DNA of 64,000 nucleotides, taken from Megascapheus bottae. Taxonomy: Eukaryota > Chordata > Mammalia > Rodentia > Geomyidae. How positions within the stretch are numbered: the first letter of the stretch is position 1; the number at the start of each line of letters is the position of its first letter. The stretch spans positions 1,199,501-1,263,500 of the forward strand of contig JANJXV010000043.1 in NCBI GenBank assembly GCA_024803745.1. The letters are read 5' to 3'. The notes under the pieces are model-generated. The model was not told where the DNA came from. It worked only from the letters and a program-made list of their open reading frames with translations, and did not search any database. Positions 41,692 to 51,654 of the stretch are shown piece after piece. A program made the translations under genes and the position numbers.

Positions 41692-44600
41692 AAAAGCAAA
41701 GGCCTCTGGAGGTAAGTAGAAATCGGCTGACCCCCTGTATGTCTGTGTTTTGTTTTGTTTTGTTTTTAAGAAAGTGCATTGCGGTCCTAAAACAGAGAGA
41801 AAAGAAGGCTGGACGCAGCAAGGTCTCTAAGGCCTGGGTGGTCAAGGGACGCCTTGACCCCCCTTCTGAGTTTCTTGTGGATAACAGGGCATGCCTGAGA
41901 GCCCCACCAGCAAGACTTGTCTAAATCTAAAAACAGCTGTTTGGTGAAAACATTCATCTGAGCTCATGTTTTTGTGTTAAGTGTATCTGATTAAGTCCAA
42001 TTTTCTTGTTGTATGTCAATGTCTGATTTTGTTTCAGAGCCTTTTGTAGGCAGGTTAGGATGGCCTCCGTCTGCCAGCTACCAGGGAATGGAAATCTCTC
42101 TCTGTCACTCTGGTAGTTTAAGGCCCAGCATGCCATCAAAAGTTTAGGAGTTACTTAAGTCTCTGCTTCTCTGTCTTGTTCGTGTTATATATTTTTCCTT
42201 GTCCAGTTTTGTCTTTAAAATTGGTACCAGTTTTAAATATGGATCCTTATGGTTTTTCTGCGTGTACTCAAGCACATCCTTGTTATCTATTTGAATGTTT
42301 CTGGGAAGTAAAAGTTTTGGCCCCACTCGGGCCTGGTATGGCCCCTCCCAATCGGCTGCAGTTCAGGTGAGCAGAGGCCAGACAAAGCAGCTGCAGGCTT
42401 CGTCTAGCTTCCTTTTTCCTACAACCTGCTGAAGTGACAGTCTGGAGACAGTTGGTGGCACGACACAAATTTCACTCTTAGTTCTCCTAAGTTTAAGACT
42501 CCCACCCAACTTTCATCTGTAAAGGGTATTATGGTAATATGTCTAATATCAGGAACTAGCTCTGAAAAAATAAATTTCAGCTAGTCGCTTCATTAAAAAC
42601 CTTTGTTTTAAAACTTGGTTGTTACCCACAAGAATAAGATTAGCAAAAAATCTCTTGTCACTAAACTTCTAGAAAATGTACGCCTGATATTAATTTTGCG
42701 TGCTTTAAGATCTTTGAGTATGAATGTGTGTGAATGAGTGTGAATGAATATGTTCAAGGTTAAATTGTCAGCATGCTGTATAAAACAATGGTCGAGCTCA
42801 TTTGAAACACAAAGGGAACTGGGTAAACCTAAGTCTAAACTTCAAGAAAATTAGTAGGTTTGAATGTTTCCTATGTCTCAAAGGATTATTGCACTGTCTT
42901 AAACAAAAACTGGTAAATATTTTTCTAGATCCTGAAATCTGCATTTTATTGCAAGGCATACAGCTGTTTACATTGTAAACATTGTATCCTGTTTGGCACA
43001 GAGGTGTTAGGGAATTTGGGATTTATTACTTTAAGTTAAAGTTTGGAAACATGTATTAGAGATTTAAATGTAAAATTGTTCATTAACGTCAGAAATTTTG
43101 CCTGTCTGTCTTTTCTTGCAAACTGACACTAGAAATCTGATGGTAAAATGTGGATAATGTGATTAGTATTTTAAAGGAATGTTTAAAGGTTTATCTCCAT
43201 GCAATTGGGTGTATTTTTAAAAGGAAGTAAACTAAGTCCAGACTTAGACTTTTGGTGCACTGATGTCTATAGTTCTTGCATTAGGGAAAAACTGTTATTT
43301 GAGTTTAAACTGTTGTTGGAGTTTTAGACAGTAATCTAAACTGCAAAAAAAGCCCTTTTCTAAAAGGCAAGAGGAGTGCCTTGAGCCCTAGGGGGCCTGG
43401 AGACAAAAGGAAGTTTCTTGAGCCCTTGAAGGTTTTTCAAATTCAAATAAAGACTAAAGTGTTAAATGTTTAAGCAAATATCTGTAAAAGTTTTAAAGAA
43501 CATTAGAAATGGGTTTCTGAACAAAGTTTGAAAGTGAAGTTGTCCTAAATGTTTGTTTCAAGAAAGAGAAAAAAGGAAAATTAGGACTACCAAAATGATT
43601 GCTTAATTGATATTTAGCCTGCTCTTATAAAGTCTCCTTATAGCAATTTCCAGCTGGCCCATGGAGAAGGACAGCAATCCTTATTCAGATGTAATTTTGG
43701 CTCTTACCAGGTTCCAGGTAAGATCATGCTTAGACTATTTCTGAGTTGACGACCTTATTGCTTCTAATTGGAGTAACTTGGCCTTTTGTAGGACTCATTG
43801 ATCTGAAAGCTGCAGTTTCCAGCCAGCCCGGGCAAAGCAAGGTCCCTGTGAGACTGTGGTGTCTAATCTGCCAGCAGAATGCTGAGGCAGAGTTGCTTTG
43901 GAGCTCAAAGTGGCAAAGTGCTGGCCTTGAGCTGGAGAGTTGAGGGAAGCACCCAGGCCCTGAGTTCAAGTCCAGCAACCAACAGAGTGAAGTGCCAATG
44001 GGGTGTTCTTCCCTGTGTGGAGAGACACCACTAGGAGAAAAAGCAATAATGCAGTAAGCCGCTGCTTGGATGGCAGAGATGGTGTCAGATCCTAGAGTCA
44101 CTTGTGCTTAGCCATTCAATATTAATCAGAGTCGGGAGGTCATAGAATAGTTTGTAAGCATGCCTTACTAACGCCCCTGCCTTCCATAACTGGGCAGGAA
44201 CTTGTCAATCATCTGTGATAGTGGTAGTTCTGACTAAGTGAAGTTTGGTTTGACACCAGCCACAAATTCAGGAAAGTTTGTGGATCTGAGGCTTGTGTCC
44301 CTACTATCTGTTTAGATCTGGCAACTGAAGCATACTTAGAGTGGCAGGGATTAAGTTCCCCAGACAATCAAGAAAATGCCTTTGCAAATGGATGCTAAGT
44401 AAACTAAATTATTGTAGCCAAAGAAGGTTTGTGCAGTTGTTAAATGTTGAATAGGATCTCTAGGTCAGAGCAAATCATTGTTCCTGATAGCTAATCCTGG
44501 CAACCCCTTGGTAAAATAGGCTAAACCTTTTAAGGTCCCTGGTCAAGTACAGAGACAACGCCCCTGAGTCAGCTTGAAGAAGTTACAGAATCTGAATCTC

Positions 44601-44750
44601 CACCCATCAATCCCCTTTAGATAAAGGGACCAAGGAATCACTGGGAGAATTCACCGAAGTCAGGCCTTAGGTTAAGCTTCTTTAACCAGTTTGTGGAGAA
44701 ATTTGCAGGCAATCCAGCAGGAGGTGTGACATTCCATTGGAGTTCCTGAG
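41692..44750 (+). other. ~3-kb non-coding block of ERV-2, shared with ERV-1
   Basis: Counterpart of 24280-27360. No sustained frame, no SU glycoprotein motif and no recognisable host gene. Small indels distinguish the two copies; the AAC expansions of ERV-1 are absent here. Conservation of this block in two proviruses with unrelated LTR sequences suggests it was inherited from a shared ancestor or exchanged by recombination. Confidence 0.7.
43902..43980 (+). mobile_element. ID-like SINE monomer inside ERV-2
   Basis: Orthologous to 26551-26631 in ERV-1, with the same flanking sequence and the B-box-like 'TGAGTTCAAGTCC'. It is slightly more decayed and has a 3-bp loss in the middle. Confidence 0.68.
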
Positions 44751-44752
44751 AG

Positions 44753-45322
44753 ATGAAGCTGCTGCCATATATTCTGCCATGCCTGATTCCACCACCACCG
44801 CACAACTGTTTCCTGAAAGGACTGGAAAAACTCTTGGTGATGGGAATTGGAGATGTACAATCATTATCCAGTATTGTCCGAGATTTACAGGACCAGCTAG
44901 ATTCCTTGGCAGGGGTAGTACTTCAGAACAGGAGAGGGCTAGATCTGTTAACTGCAGAAAAGGGAGGTATCTGTTTGGCTTTACAGGAACGATGTTGCTT
45001 CTATGCAAACAAGTCTGGCATCATCCGGGACAAAATCAAAAACCTTCAGGAGGATTTGGAAAGAAGGCGAAAAGAGCTGGCTGATAACCCCCTCTGGAGC
45101 GGATTCAATGGACTCTTACCTTATCTCTTGCCCCTGCTAGGACCCTTGCTTGCTCTATTACTAATTGCTATGATTGTACCATGTATTGTTAATAGGCTTG
45201 TTTCATTTATTAAGCAGCAGGTAGACACCCTGATGGCAAAACCCATACAAATCCATTATCATCAACTGGCTCTCGAAGACCTGGATGTGCCATATGGCTC
45301 TCCTATAGAGACTGCGCCTTAG
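44753..45322 (+). pseudogene. ERV-2 envelope TM subunit segment
   Basis: A 189-codon frame. After ~22 residues of uncertain origin it encodes a heptad-rich helix ('[18 protein letters not shown]'), the conserved region leading to a CX6CC disulfide motif ('CLALQERCC'), a second helix, a hydrophobic anchor ('[17 protein letters not shown]') and a ~43-residue cytoplasmic tail. This is the gammaretrovirus-like TM of type-D retroviruses. The whole SU subunit, the cleavage site and the fusion peptide are missing, so it cannot mediate entry. ERV-1 retains only the first ~20 codons. Confidence 0.88.
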
Positions 45323-45369
45323 TCGCACATGGCTCACACCCTCTGGGCGAAGGCATCTGCTTAAGAGGT

Positions 45370-45445
45370 GCACTGCTAGTGCAAAGGGGCTAGTAAAGCT
45401 AGCACGTGGAACCCCTTGAGAGATACGCACGATAGCATAGGGGTT
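45370..45445 (+). other. Cluster of three RNA hairpins in the ERV-2 3' untranslated region
   Basis: Perfect stems in succession: GCACT/AGTGC (45370-45382), GCTAG/CTAGC (45389-45403) and AACCCCT/AGGGGTT (45410-45445). They lie between env and the polypurine tract, where betaretroviruses keep RNA export elements. The sequence does not match the ERV-3 element at 54636, and function is unknown. Confidence 0.4.
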
Positions 45446-45676
45446 GGTGTCTCATCATCATGGGACGTGGCCTTGTGAGTACGGGACCGTTTCCCCTGAC
45501 AACCCACTCCTTCTCAAAACGACACCCGAGGCTTTGAATAAGGGACTCGACTGCCAACCAACAGTTCGCTCCCCTTGTTCCACCTCCAAAGTGCATGAAG
45601 GATCAGTGCCTCTGTCTCCCCTCTCGGATTAATGCCTATCGTCACCAATGTTGCCATATGCGTTCTATATTTAAAA

Positions 45677-45688
45677 CAAAAAAGGGGG
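45677..45688 (+). promoter_or_regulatory. ERV-2 polypurine tract
   Basis: AAAAAAGGGGGA followed by CT and the LTR; this is the plus-strand priming site. Confidence 0.85.
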
Positions 45689-45691
45689 ACT

Positions 45692-46151
45692 TGTTGGAGA
45701 CTGCCTCAGGGTCTCTTAACTTGCTGTCTAATACTTTTAATATGATAGCTTAGTAAAAAAGTTTTAGGCCGCTTACTTTGTGCTAAGAGACATCTGGATC
45801 ATTATCTTTATTTACTGGCTGCTTTGCTCTGTGTCAAGAAGCGCTTGGACTGGTATCTTGACAGTTAATTTAGAAACTATTCTGATTTACGCTGTGTTAT
45901 CTCGACAGGTCACTTGCTCCATCTTCTGTCTTCCCAAACCCCCTTTCTCTGCCTATAATGAATCTTGCAAAGTAAAAATTCTGCTGCGCTAGCCCCTGCT
46001 TTAGAGCCCTATATAAACCCCCTCTGACTTTCAATAAACAGACCTTGATCAGAGCACTGTCTTGGTCTCATTCTTTCTGTTTGTCTGTCCTACTCATTTA
46101 GGTATGGTTCCCTCTCGGGTCTCAGTTGACTGAACCCCGCGGGCCGGGGCA
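45692..46151 (+). repeat. ERV-2 3' LTR
   Basis: 460 bp, two substitutions from the 5' LTR; followed by the target duplication GGGTGA (46152-46157). Confidence 0.95.
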
Positions 46152-48951
46152 GGGTGAGGGATAGGGTGAGTGTTAGGTTTAGGGTTAGGCTTATGGTTAG
46201 GGTAAGGTTTAGGGTTAGGATTCGGGTTTGTGTGATTGTTAGGTTTTTGGTTAAGTTTTGGGTTAGGTTTAGGGTTAGGGTTAGGGGTAGGCTTAGGTTG
46301 AGGGTGAGGGTGAGCATGAGGGTTAGGGTTAGGTTTAGTGTTGGTTTGAGTGTTAGGGTGAGGGTTAGTGTTAGGGTTGGGTTTAGGGTTAGGGTTGGGG
46401 TAAGATTTAGGGCTAGCGTTTGTGGTAGGGTTAGGGTTAGTGTGAGGGATAGGGTTAGGATTAGGGTTAAGGTTGAGGGTGAGGACTAGGGTGAGGGTTA
46501 GGGTTACGGTAAGGGTTAGGGTTAGGATGAGGGTGAGGCTTAGGGTGAGGGTGATGGTTAGGGTGAGGATTATGGTGAGGGTTAGGGTTAAGGTGAAGTT
46601 GAGGCTTAGGGTAAGAGTTAGGATGATGGTTAGGGTGAGGTTTAGTGTGAGGGTTCGAGTGGGGTGAATGTGAGGGTTAGGGTGAGATATAGGATTAGGG
46701 TTAGGTTTAGGGTTAGAGTTTGGTTTAAGGTTGTTTAGGGTGAGGGTGAGGGTGAGGGTGAGGGTTAGGGTGTGGTTGAGAGTGAAAGTTAGGGTGAAGG
46801 TTAGAGTTAGGGTTAATGTAAGGGTGAGGCTTAGAGTTAGGGTTAGGTGTTGAGTTAAGGTGAGGGTTAGGGTGAGGATGAGATTAGGGTGGGGGTTGTG
46901 GTTAGGGTTAGTGTTAGGCTTAGGGTGAGCGTGAGGATGAGTTTGGGTGAGGGTGAGGGTCAGGGTTATGGTTAGTGTTAGCTTTAGGGTTAGAGTGAGG
47001 GTGAGGATGAGGTGAGGGTTATGGTTAGCGTTAGGGTTAGGTGAGAGACGTGGTGAGGGTTAGGGTTAGGTAAAGGGACCGTTACAGTTACGATTAGGAT
47101 TAGGGTTTAGGTTAGGTTTATGTTCATGGTTACGGCTAGGGCTAGGTTTAGGGTTTGGGTTAGGCTTTGGTTTAGGGTTAGGGTTAGTTTTATGGTTAGA
47201 GTGAGGGTTTGGGTGAGGGTTAGGGTTATGGTTAGTGTTTGGTTTAGGTTTAGGGTTGGGGGTAGGTTTAGGGTGAGGGTGAGGGTGAGGGTGAGGGTGG
47301 TAGAGGTTGTGGTTGAGAGTTAGGGTTAGGGTTATGGTTTGGGTTAGAGTGAGGGTAAAGGTGAGAGTGAGGGGGGTTAGGGTGAGGGTTAGAGTTAAGG
47401 TTTGGGTGTTGGTTGGGTAGTGTTAGGGTTAGGTTGAGGGTTTGGGTTAGGTTGAGGTTTAGGGTTAGGGTTAGGGTTAGGGTGAGGGTGAAGGCGAGGG
47501 TTAGGGTTATGGGGGTGAGTGTTAGGATTAGGGTTAGTGTAAAGGTTGGGGTGGGGGTTAAGGTTAGGGTAAGCTTTGGGGTTAGGGTTATGGAACTTTA
47601 GGGTTATTTTTAGGGTTAGGGTTAAGTTTTCTAGTTAGCGTTAGGGTTAGTGTTAGGGTTACGTTTATGGTTTGGGTTAGGGCTAGGACTAGGGTTAGGA
47701 TTAGGGTTAGGTTGAGGGTTAGGTAAGGGTGAGGGTTAGTTTTAGGGTTAGGGTGAGGGTTAGGGTTAGGGTTAGGGTTAGTGTGAGGTTAAGGATTATG
47801 GTTACGGTTAGGTTGCAGGTGACGATGAGGGTTAGGGTTCGGGTTAAGTTTAGGGTTAGGGTGAGGGTTAGGGGTAGGATTATGGTTAGGGTAAGGTTCA
47901 GGGTTAGCGTTAGTGTTTGGGTGAGTGTTAGGTTTACAGTGAAGGTTAGGGTTAGGGATACGGTTTGGGTTAGGGTTAGGGTTAGGTGAAGGTTAGTGTG
48001 AGGGTTAGGGTGAGGGTTAGGGTTAGGATTAGGGTTAGGGTTAGGGTTGATGTGAGGGTTAGGGTGAGGGTTAGTGTTAGGGTTAGGTTTAGGGTTAGAG
48101 TTAGGATAAAGTTTAACGGTAGGGTTAGTGTTAGGGTCAGGGTTAGTGTGAGGGTTAGGGTGAGGGTGAGGGTTAGAGTTAGGGTTAGCGTTAGGGTTAG
48201 GGTTAGGGTGAGGGTGAGGGATAAGCTTAGGGTTAGGATTAAGGTGAGGTTTAGCCTTACAGTGAGGGTTAGGGTGAGGGTAAGTGTTAGGGTTAGGGTG
48301 AGGGTGAATGATAAGCTTAGGGTTAGGATTAAGGTGAGGTTTAGGGTTACAGTGAGGGTTAGGGTGAGGGTAAGGGTTAGGGTTAGGGTGAGGGTGAGGC
48401 TGAGGTTTAGGGTGAGGGTGAGGGTTACGTTTAGGGTGAGTGTTAGGGTGAGGATTAGGGTCTGGGTTAGGGTTAGGTTTTGGTTGAGTGTAAGGGTGAG
48501 GGTGAGTGTGAGAGTTAGGTTGAAGGTTAAGGTTAGGGTTAGTTTTAGGGTTAGGGTGAGGGCTAGGGTTAGGGTGAGAGTGAGGGTTAGGTTGTGGGTG
48601 AGGGTGAGGGTGAGGTTTAGGGTGAGTGTGAGGGTTAGGGTGAGGGTTAGATTTAGGGTTAGGATTAAGGTTAGGGTGAGGTTTAGGGTTAGGGTTAGGA
48701 TGATGGTTAGGGTCTCTGTTAGGGTTAGGATTAGGGTTAAGGTAAGTTTGAGGGTGAGGGTTAGGGTGAGGGTTAGGTTTAAGGTTAGTTTTAGGGTTAA
48801 GGTTAAGGTTAGGGTTAGGGTTAGTGTGAAGGTTAGGGTGAAGGTTAGGGTGAGGGTTAGGGTTAGGGATAGGGTTAGGATTAGGGTGAGGGTGAGGGTG
48901 AGGTTTAGGGTGTGAGTTAGGGTTAGGGTTACGGTTACGGTGAGTGTAAAG
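46152..48951 (+). repeat. G-rich TTAGGG-type satellite between ERV-2 and ERV-3
   Basis: Same family. It has header variants near 47074 (GGGACCGTTACAGTTACG) and 47591 (GGAACTTTAGGG). A ~90-bp tandem duplication is marked by 'GATAAGCTTAGGGTTAGG' at about 48220 and 48310. No gene is seen. Confidence 0.92.
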
Positions 48952-49494
48952 TGTTGGGGCCTAGCCTCCATCCCTGAAGCCTGATTCTGGCTCAGCTGCA
49001 ATTAAAGGGCTTTGTCTAGGCATTCGGTCCTTTGCATACCTCTCTTAAGGCATCTCTGTGTACGTGACTCAATTGAACCCCCTGCAGTTTCGCGGGTCTC
49101 GCAGCAGCTCAAGTCTCGCGCGCTTTCCTGCACCTGTCCTGCCCAGTACCTGAAAGCCCACCCAGACCCTTAGTGGTAGCACAAAGGCCCTCTTCCTATT
49201 GGCTAGCTTCCAAGAGCCCACCTTCTCCTACCCTAACAGTATATAACTAATTGTCTGACGCAATAAAGAGAGGAGAGCATCAGAGAGAACGAGAGATCAG
49301 CAGAGATCAGCAGAGAGATCTGATGCGCTTTCATGGTTAACACTGCTTCTGACTCAGTGTGGTTTTTTCTTCCCCGGTGATTGGGGGAGGGCTGGGTCTT
49401 CGACACTTACCATCTCGCTCGGCTCCTGGGGGACTACAGGCTGGCCCTGTGTGTCCCTCCCCGTTCCCGTGTTGCTGCCCCAAGAGGAGCAACA
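48952..49494 (+). repeat. ERV-3 5' LTR
   Basis: 543 bp, TGTTGGGGCC...GCAACA; TATATAA at 49250-49256 and AATAAA at 49262-49267, closely spaced, so R is short. A small purine repeat (AGAGATCAGC) occurs at 49290-49320. Confidence 0.95.
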
Positions 49495-49496
49495 GC

Positions 49497-49514
49497 TGGT
49501 GCCCCGTGTGAGGA
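49497..49514 (+). promoter_or_regulatory. ERV-3 primer binding site, tRNA-Met
   Basis: TGGTGCCCCGTGTGAGGA begins 2 nt after the LTR. All 18 bases match the complement of the 3' end of vertebrate elongator tRNA-Met as I know it. Class II elements usually use tRNA-Lys, so this is unusual. Confidence 0.85.
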
Positions 49515-49582
49515 AACTGCCGCCCGTGTGAGGGCTCCACGTGCTCGAGAAACTCACCGCCGACGAGCTAATCGGACTGCGG

Positions 49583-49588
49583 GTAAGT
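49583..49588 (+). promoter_or_regulatory. ERV-3 major splice donor candidate
   Basis: CTGCGG|GTAAGT is a strong donor consensus 16 nt before the gag ATG, the position from which a subgenomic env mRNA would be spliced. Confidence 0.65.
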
Positions 49589-49603
49589 GTACTCCCATCA
49601 AAT

Positions 49604-51151
49604 ATGGGAAAGAACCTTTCTAAGAATGACCCTTCCCTCGACTCTCTTAAGCTCTTCCTTAAAAGTCGAGGGTTAGAGATTTTAGTTGCACAGACATGTA
49701 AAGTTTGGGATACTTTAGTTAAAATCGCCCTGTGGCTGCCAACTAGCAACTTGGTAGACTGGAATACTTGGGACAAAATTGAGCATCTAATCAGAAAAGC
49801 CCAGATTAATCAAGGGGAGATTCCTCCACGAGGCGTTTATTCAGTCTTGTATGCTCTAAAGTCTAGTTTTTCTCCTGGGCATTCCAACCACAGGGCTGGG
49901 TCCCCTGGGGATACAGTTAACAAAGAGAGGCCAGATGCCTCCCTTACTCCCTGGGGAGATGCTAGTCTCTCATTATCTATTGAAAGGCCAAGTTCCCCTC
50001 AGGGAGATGAGGAGCCACCCTTTACCCCTCCCCCATTAAACCCAGGCTAGGAGCCCTCTGTAGTCTCCCAGGGGGGCCTGGGCCTGAGTGGCCCTGCGAG
50101 TTCCCCAACCCCCTCAGCGCCAGAGCTCTATCCACCACATGGCCCAGAGTACTGCCAGCTTTTCCCTGTTAATATCAACCCAGGCAGTAACCGCCCTGCA
50201 GCCTGGTATCCCTGGGAACCTAGCGACCTTAAGGAACTCAAGAAGGCTGTTTTAGAGGATGGCCCTAATGCTCCTTGGATGGAAACCATCCTCCAAGGCC
50301 TTGCTCATCAACCATGTACCGCGGCCGATTGGATGGCCCTGGCCAAGGCAGTCCTTCCAGGCCCGCTTTTCATTAAGTGGTGCGCCCTGTATAAAGAAGA
50401 ATGCCGCCAGCAGGCAGAGAGGAACCATCATGCCCAACCTATGATCCCCATTACTCTAGGGATGCTGACAGGGACCTCTGATCAATACTCTACGGGGGTC
50501 CAGCAGGCTGCCATCCCCCCTCCCTATCAGGATCAGATTAGAGCTTTGGGCCTAGCGGCCTGGAGAAAACTGGAGGAGGGTCCCTCTGAGTCTCCAATAG
50601 CAGGAATTAACCAAAGACCAGAAGAGGACCTGTCCACTTTTATTGGTAGAGTTGAGGGGAGTATAAAAAGAAAGTTCCCTCCTGGAGATCTTAGGGACCA
50701 GTTTGTTAAGATGATGGTTTGGGAGGGTATGAACAATGAGCACAAGATGGCTTGTTCAGGATTAAAAGGCAGATCCATGGAGAGGTGGATCGTGGCCTCC
50801 CAGGACATAGGTACTCATTCCCACCAGGCACAGACGATGGCGGCTGTGCTTCAGGCCTCCCGTAGAGATGATATGGCCGCCCTTGCTTCCACCCTCAGGC
50901 AGGCACTCCCTGGGAGAGGGCGTACTTGTTTTGGGTGCGGTCAAGAGGGACATTTTAAGAAAGACTGTCCCAATAAGCCTCCGCCGCCACCGCCACCGCT
51001 TCCATTTAATAGATCGCAAGACTCCAGTTTGCCTCGCACCCCCTGTCCTAGGTGCAGAAAAGGATTTCACTGGGCTAGAGACTGCCGATCCAAAACTGAT
51101 ATTCAGGGCAGGCCTTTAAACTCCAAGAGGGGAGAACCCCAGCCCCGTTAA
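49604..51151 (+). pseudogene. ERV-3 gag, open except for one in-frame TAG
   Basis: 516 codons from the ATG at 49604 (Met-Gly, a myristoylation context) to the TAA at 51149-51151. A single TAG at 50048-50050 lies in the proline-rich linker between matrix and capsid. Matrix: 'LKLFLKSRGLEI', 'WDKIEHLIRKAQINQ'. Capsid: 'DLKELKKAV', 'DWMALAKAVL', and a homology region around 'INQRPEEDLSTFIGRV'. Nucleocapsid: two intact knuckles ('CFGCGQEGHFKKDC', 'CPRCRKGFHWARDC') separated by a polyproline run. The stop would leave only matrix. It is either a recent nonsense mutation or, less likely, a read-through signal. Confidence 0.9.
51115..51121 (+). promoter_or_regulatory. ERV-3 gag-pro -1 frameshift site
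   Basis: TTTAAAC with gag codons TTA-AAC in register (T_TTA_AAC). Downstream, GGGG/CCCC pairings around 51129-51140 and 51143-51159 could form stacked stems or a pseudoknot. ERV-2 uses a different heptamer at the equivalent place, and both then read K-L-Q-E-G. Confidence 0.78.
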
Positions 51152-51654
51152 ATAAGGGGAAAACTCCAGCGCGTGCGCATTGGACGGTGCCTCTCGTGTC
51201 TGGGGTTAGGCCTAAGATGGTGTTCATTATAGGAGGAAAGCCTTTCAAGTGCCTCATTGATACAGGCGCGGATCGGACAGTGCTTAGGAAAGAGGAGATT
51301 CCCGCTCAGTGGAAGCTGGTTGCCGGCCCACCTCTGTTGGGGGTTGGAGGACAGACAGGATCACAGCAGACAGCTGATTGGGTAACTTGGGAGGATCCCG
51401 ATGGCAATACAGGAGAAGTTCGCCCCCTAGTGGCCTCAGGCTTAACCGCCAATTTGCTAGGTCAAGATGTATTAGGGGAAGCAGAGGCATTTATTACCAC
51501 TGACCGTAAAGCCTCTTATGATAATGGTCTGGATGATGAGGAATATCGGCAATACTCTCTTAAAGATCAAAGAAGTTATAAAAACCACCCTACATTTGGG
51601 TTGGCCAGAAGGGATCAACTACTTTGCTGCTCTCGGCCTCACCCCCAATCCTAA
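51119..51654 (+). CDS. pro: ERV-3 pro: retroviral aspartic protease
   Basis: Read in the -1 frame after the slip at 51115-51121, so it has no start codon of its own. The core holds 'FIIGGKPFKCLIDTGADRTV' with the active-site DTGA (Asp codon at 51259-51261), a flap-like glycine-rich segment 'LLGVGGQTGSQQT' and the conserved 'ANLLGQDVLGE' near the end. The dimeric enzyme would cut Gag and Gag-Pro-Pol during maturation. There is no dUTPase before it and no clear G-patch after it. The frame overlaps pol by about 70 nt and ends at 51652-51654. Confidence 0.87.
51579..51585 (+). promoter_or_regulatory. Candidate ERV-3 pro-pol frameshift site (imperfect)
   Basis: TAAAAAC with pro codons AAA-AAC in register, one base away from the canonical A_AAA_AAC. 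It lies at the 5' edge of the open pol frame: the TAA in the pol frame is at 51579-51581. If this is the site, the first A has mutated to T and frameshifting may be weakened. Confidence 0.45.

Larger units (their letters stand above)
38109..46151 (+). mobile_element. ERV-2: class II endogenous retrovirus with gag, dUTPase and env TM remnants
   Basis: An 8.0-kb provirus with 460-bp LTRs (TGTTGGAGAC...GGGGCA) that differ at two sites: C38262/T45845 and C38508/T46091. The target duplication is GGGTGA. Order: tRNA-Lys primer site, gag matrix start, misplaced RT fragment, gag capsid-nucleocapsid, -1 frameshift into dUTPase, a G-patch remnant, pol scraps, a ~3-kb non-coding block, env TM and polypurine tract. 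Protease active site, most RT, RNase H and integrase are missing. A gammaretrovirus-like TM beside a betaretroviral dUTPase is the type-D retrovirus arrangement. Confidence 0.94.

Noticed and set aside
49354..49776. 140-codon minus-strand frame over the ERV-3 LTR and gag start
   Set aside because: Antisense to conserved LTR and matrix coding sequence, no known domain; treated as a shadow frame. Antisense betaretroviral genes exist in LTRs of some viruses, but nothing here resembles them.
50048..50050. Programmed read-through of the gag TAG (as at gag-pol in gammaretroviruses)
   Set aside because: It lies between matrix and capsid, not at the gag-pro junction, and no read-through context is evident. 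A nonsense mutation is simpler.
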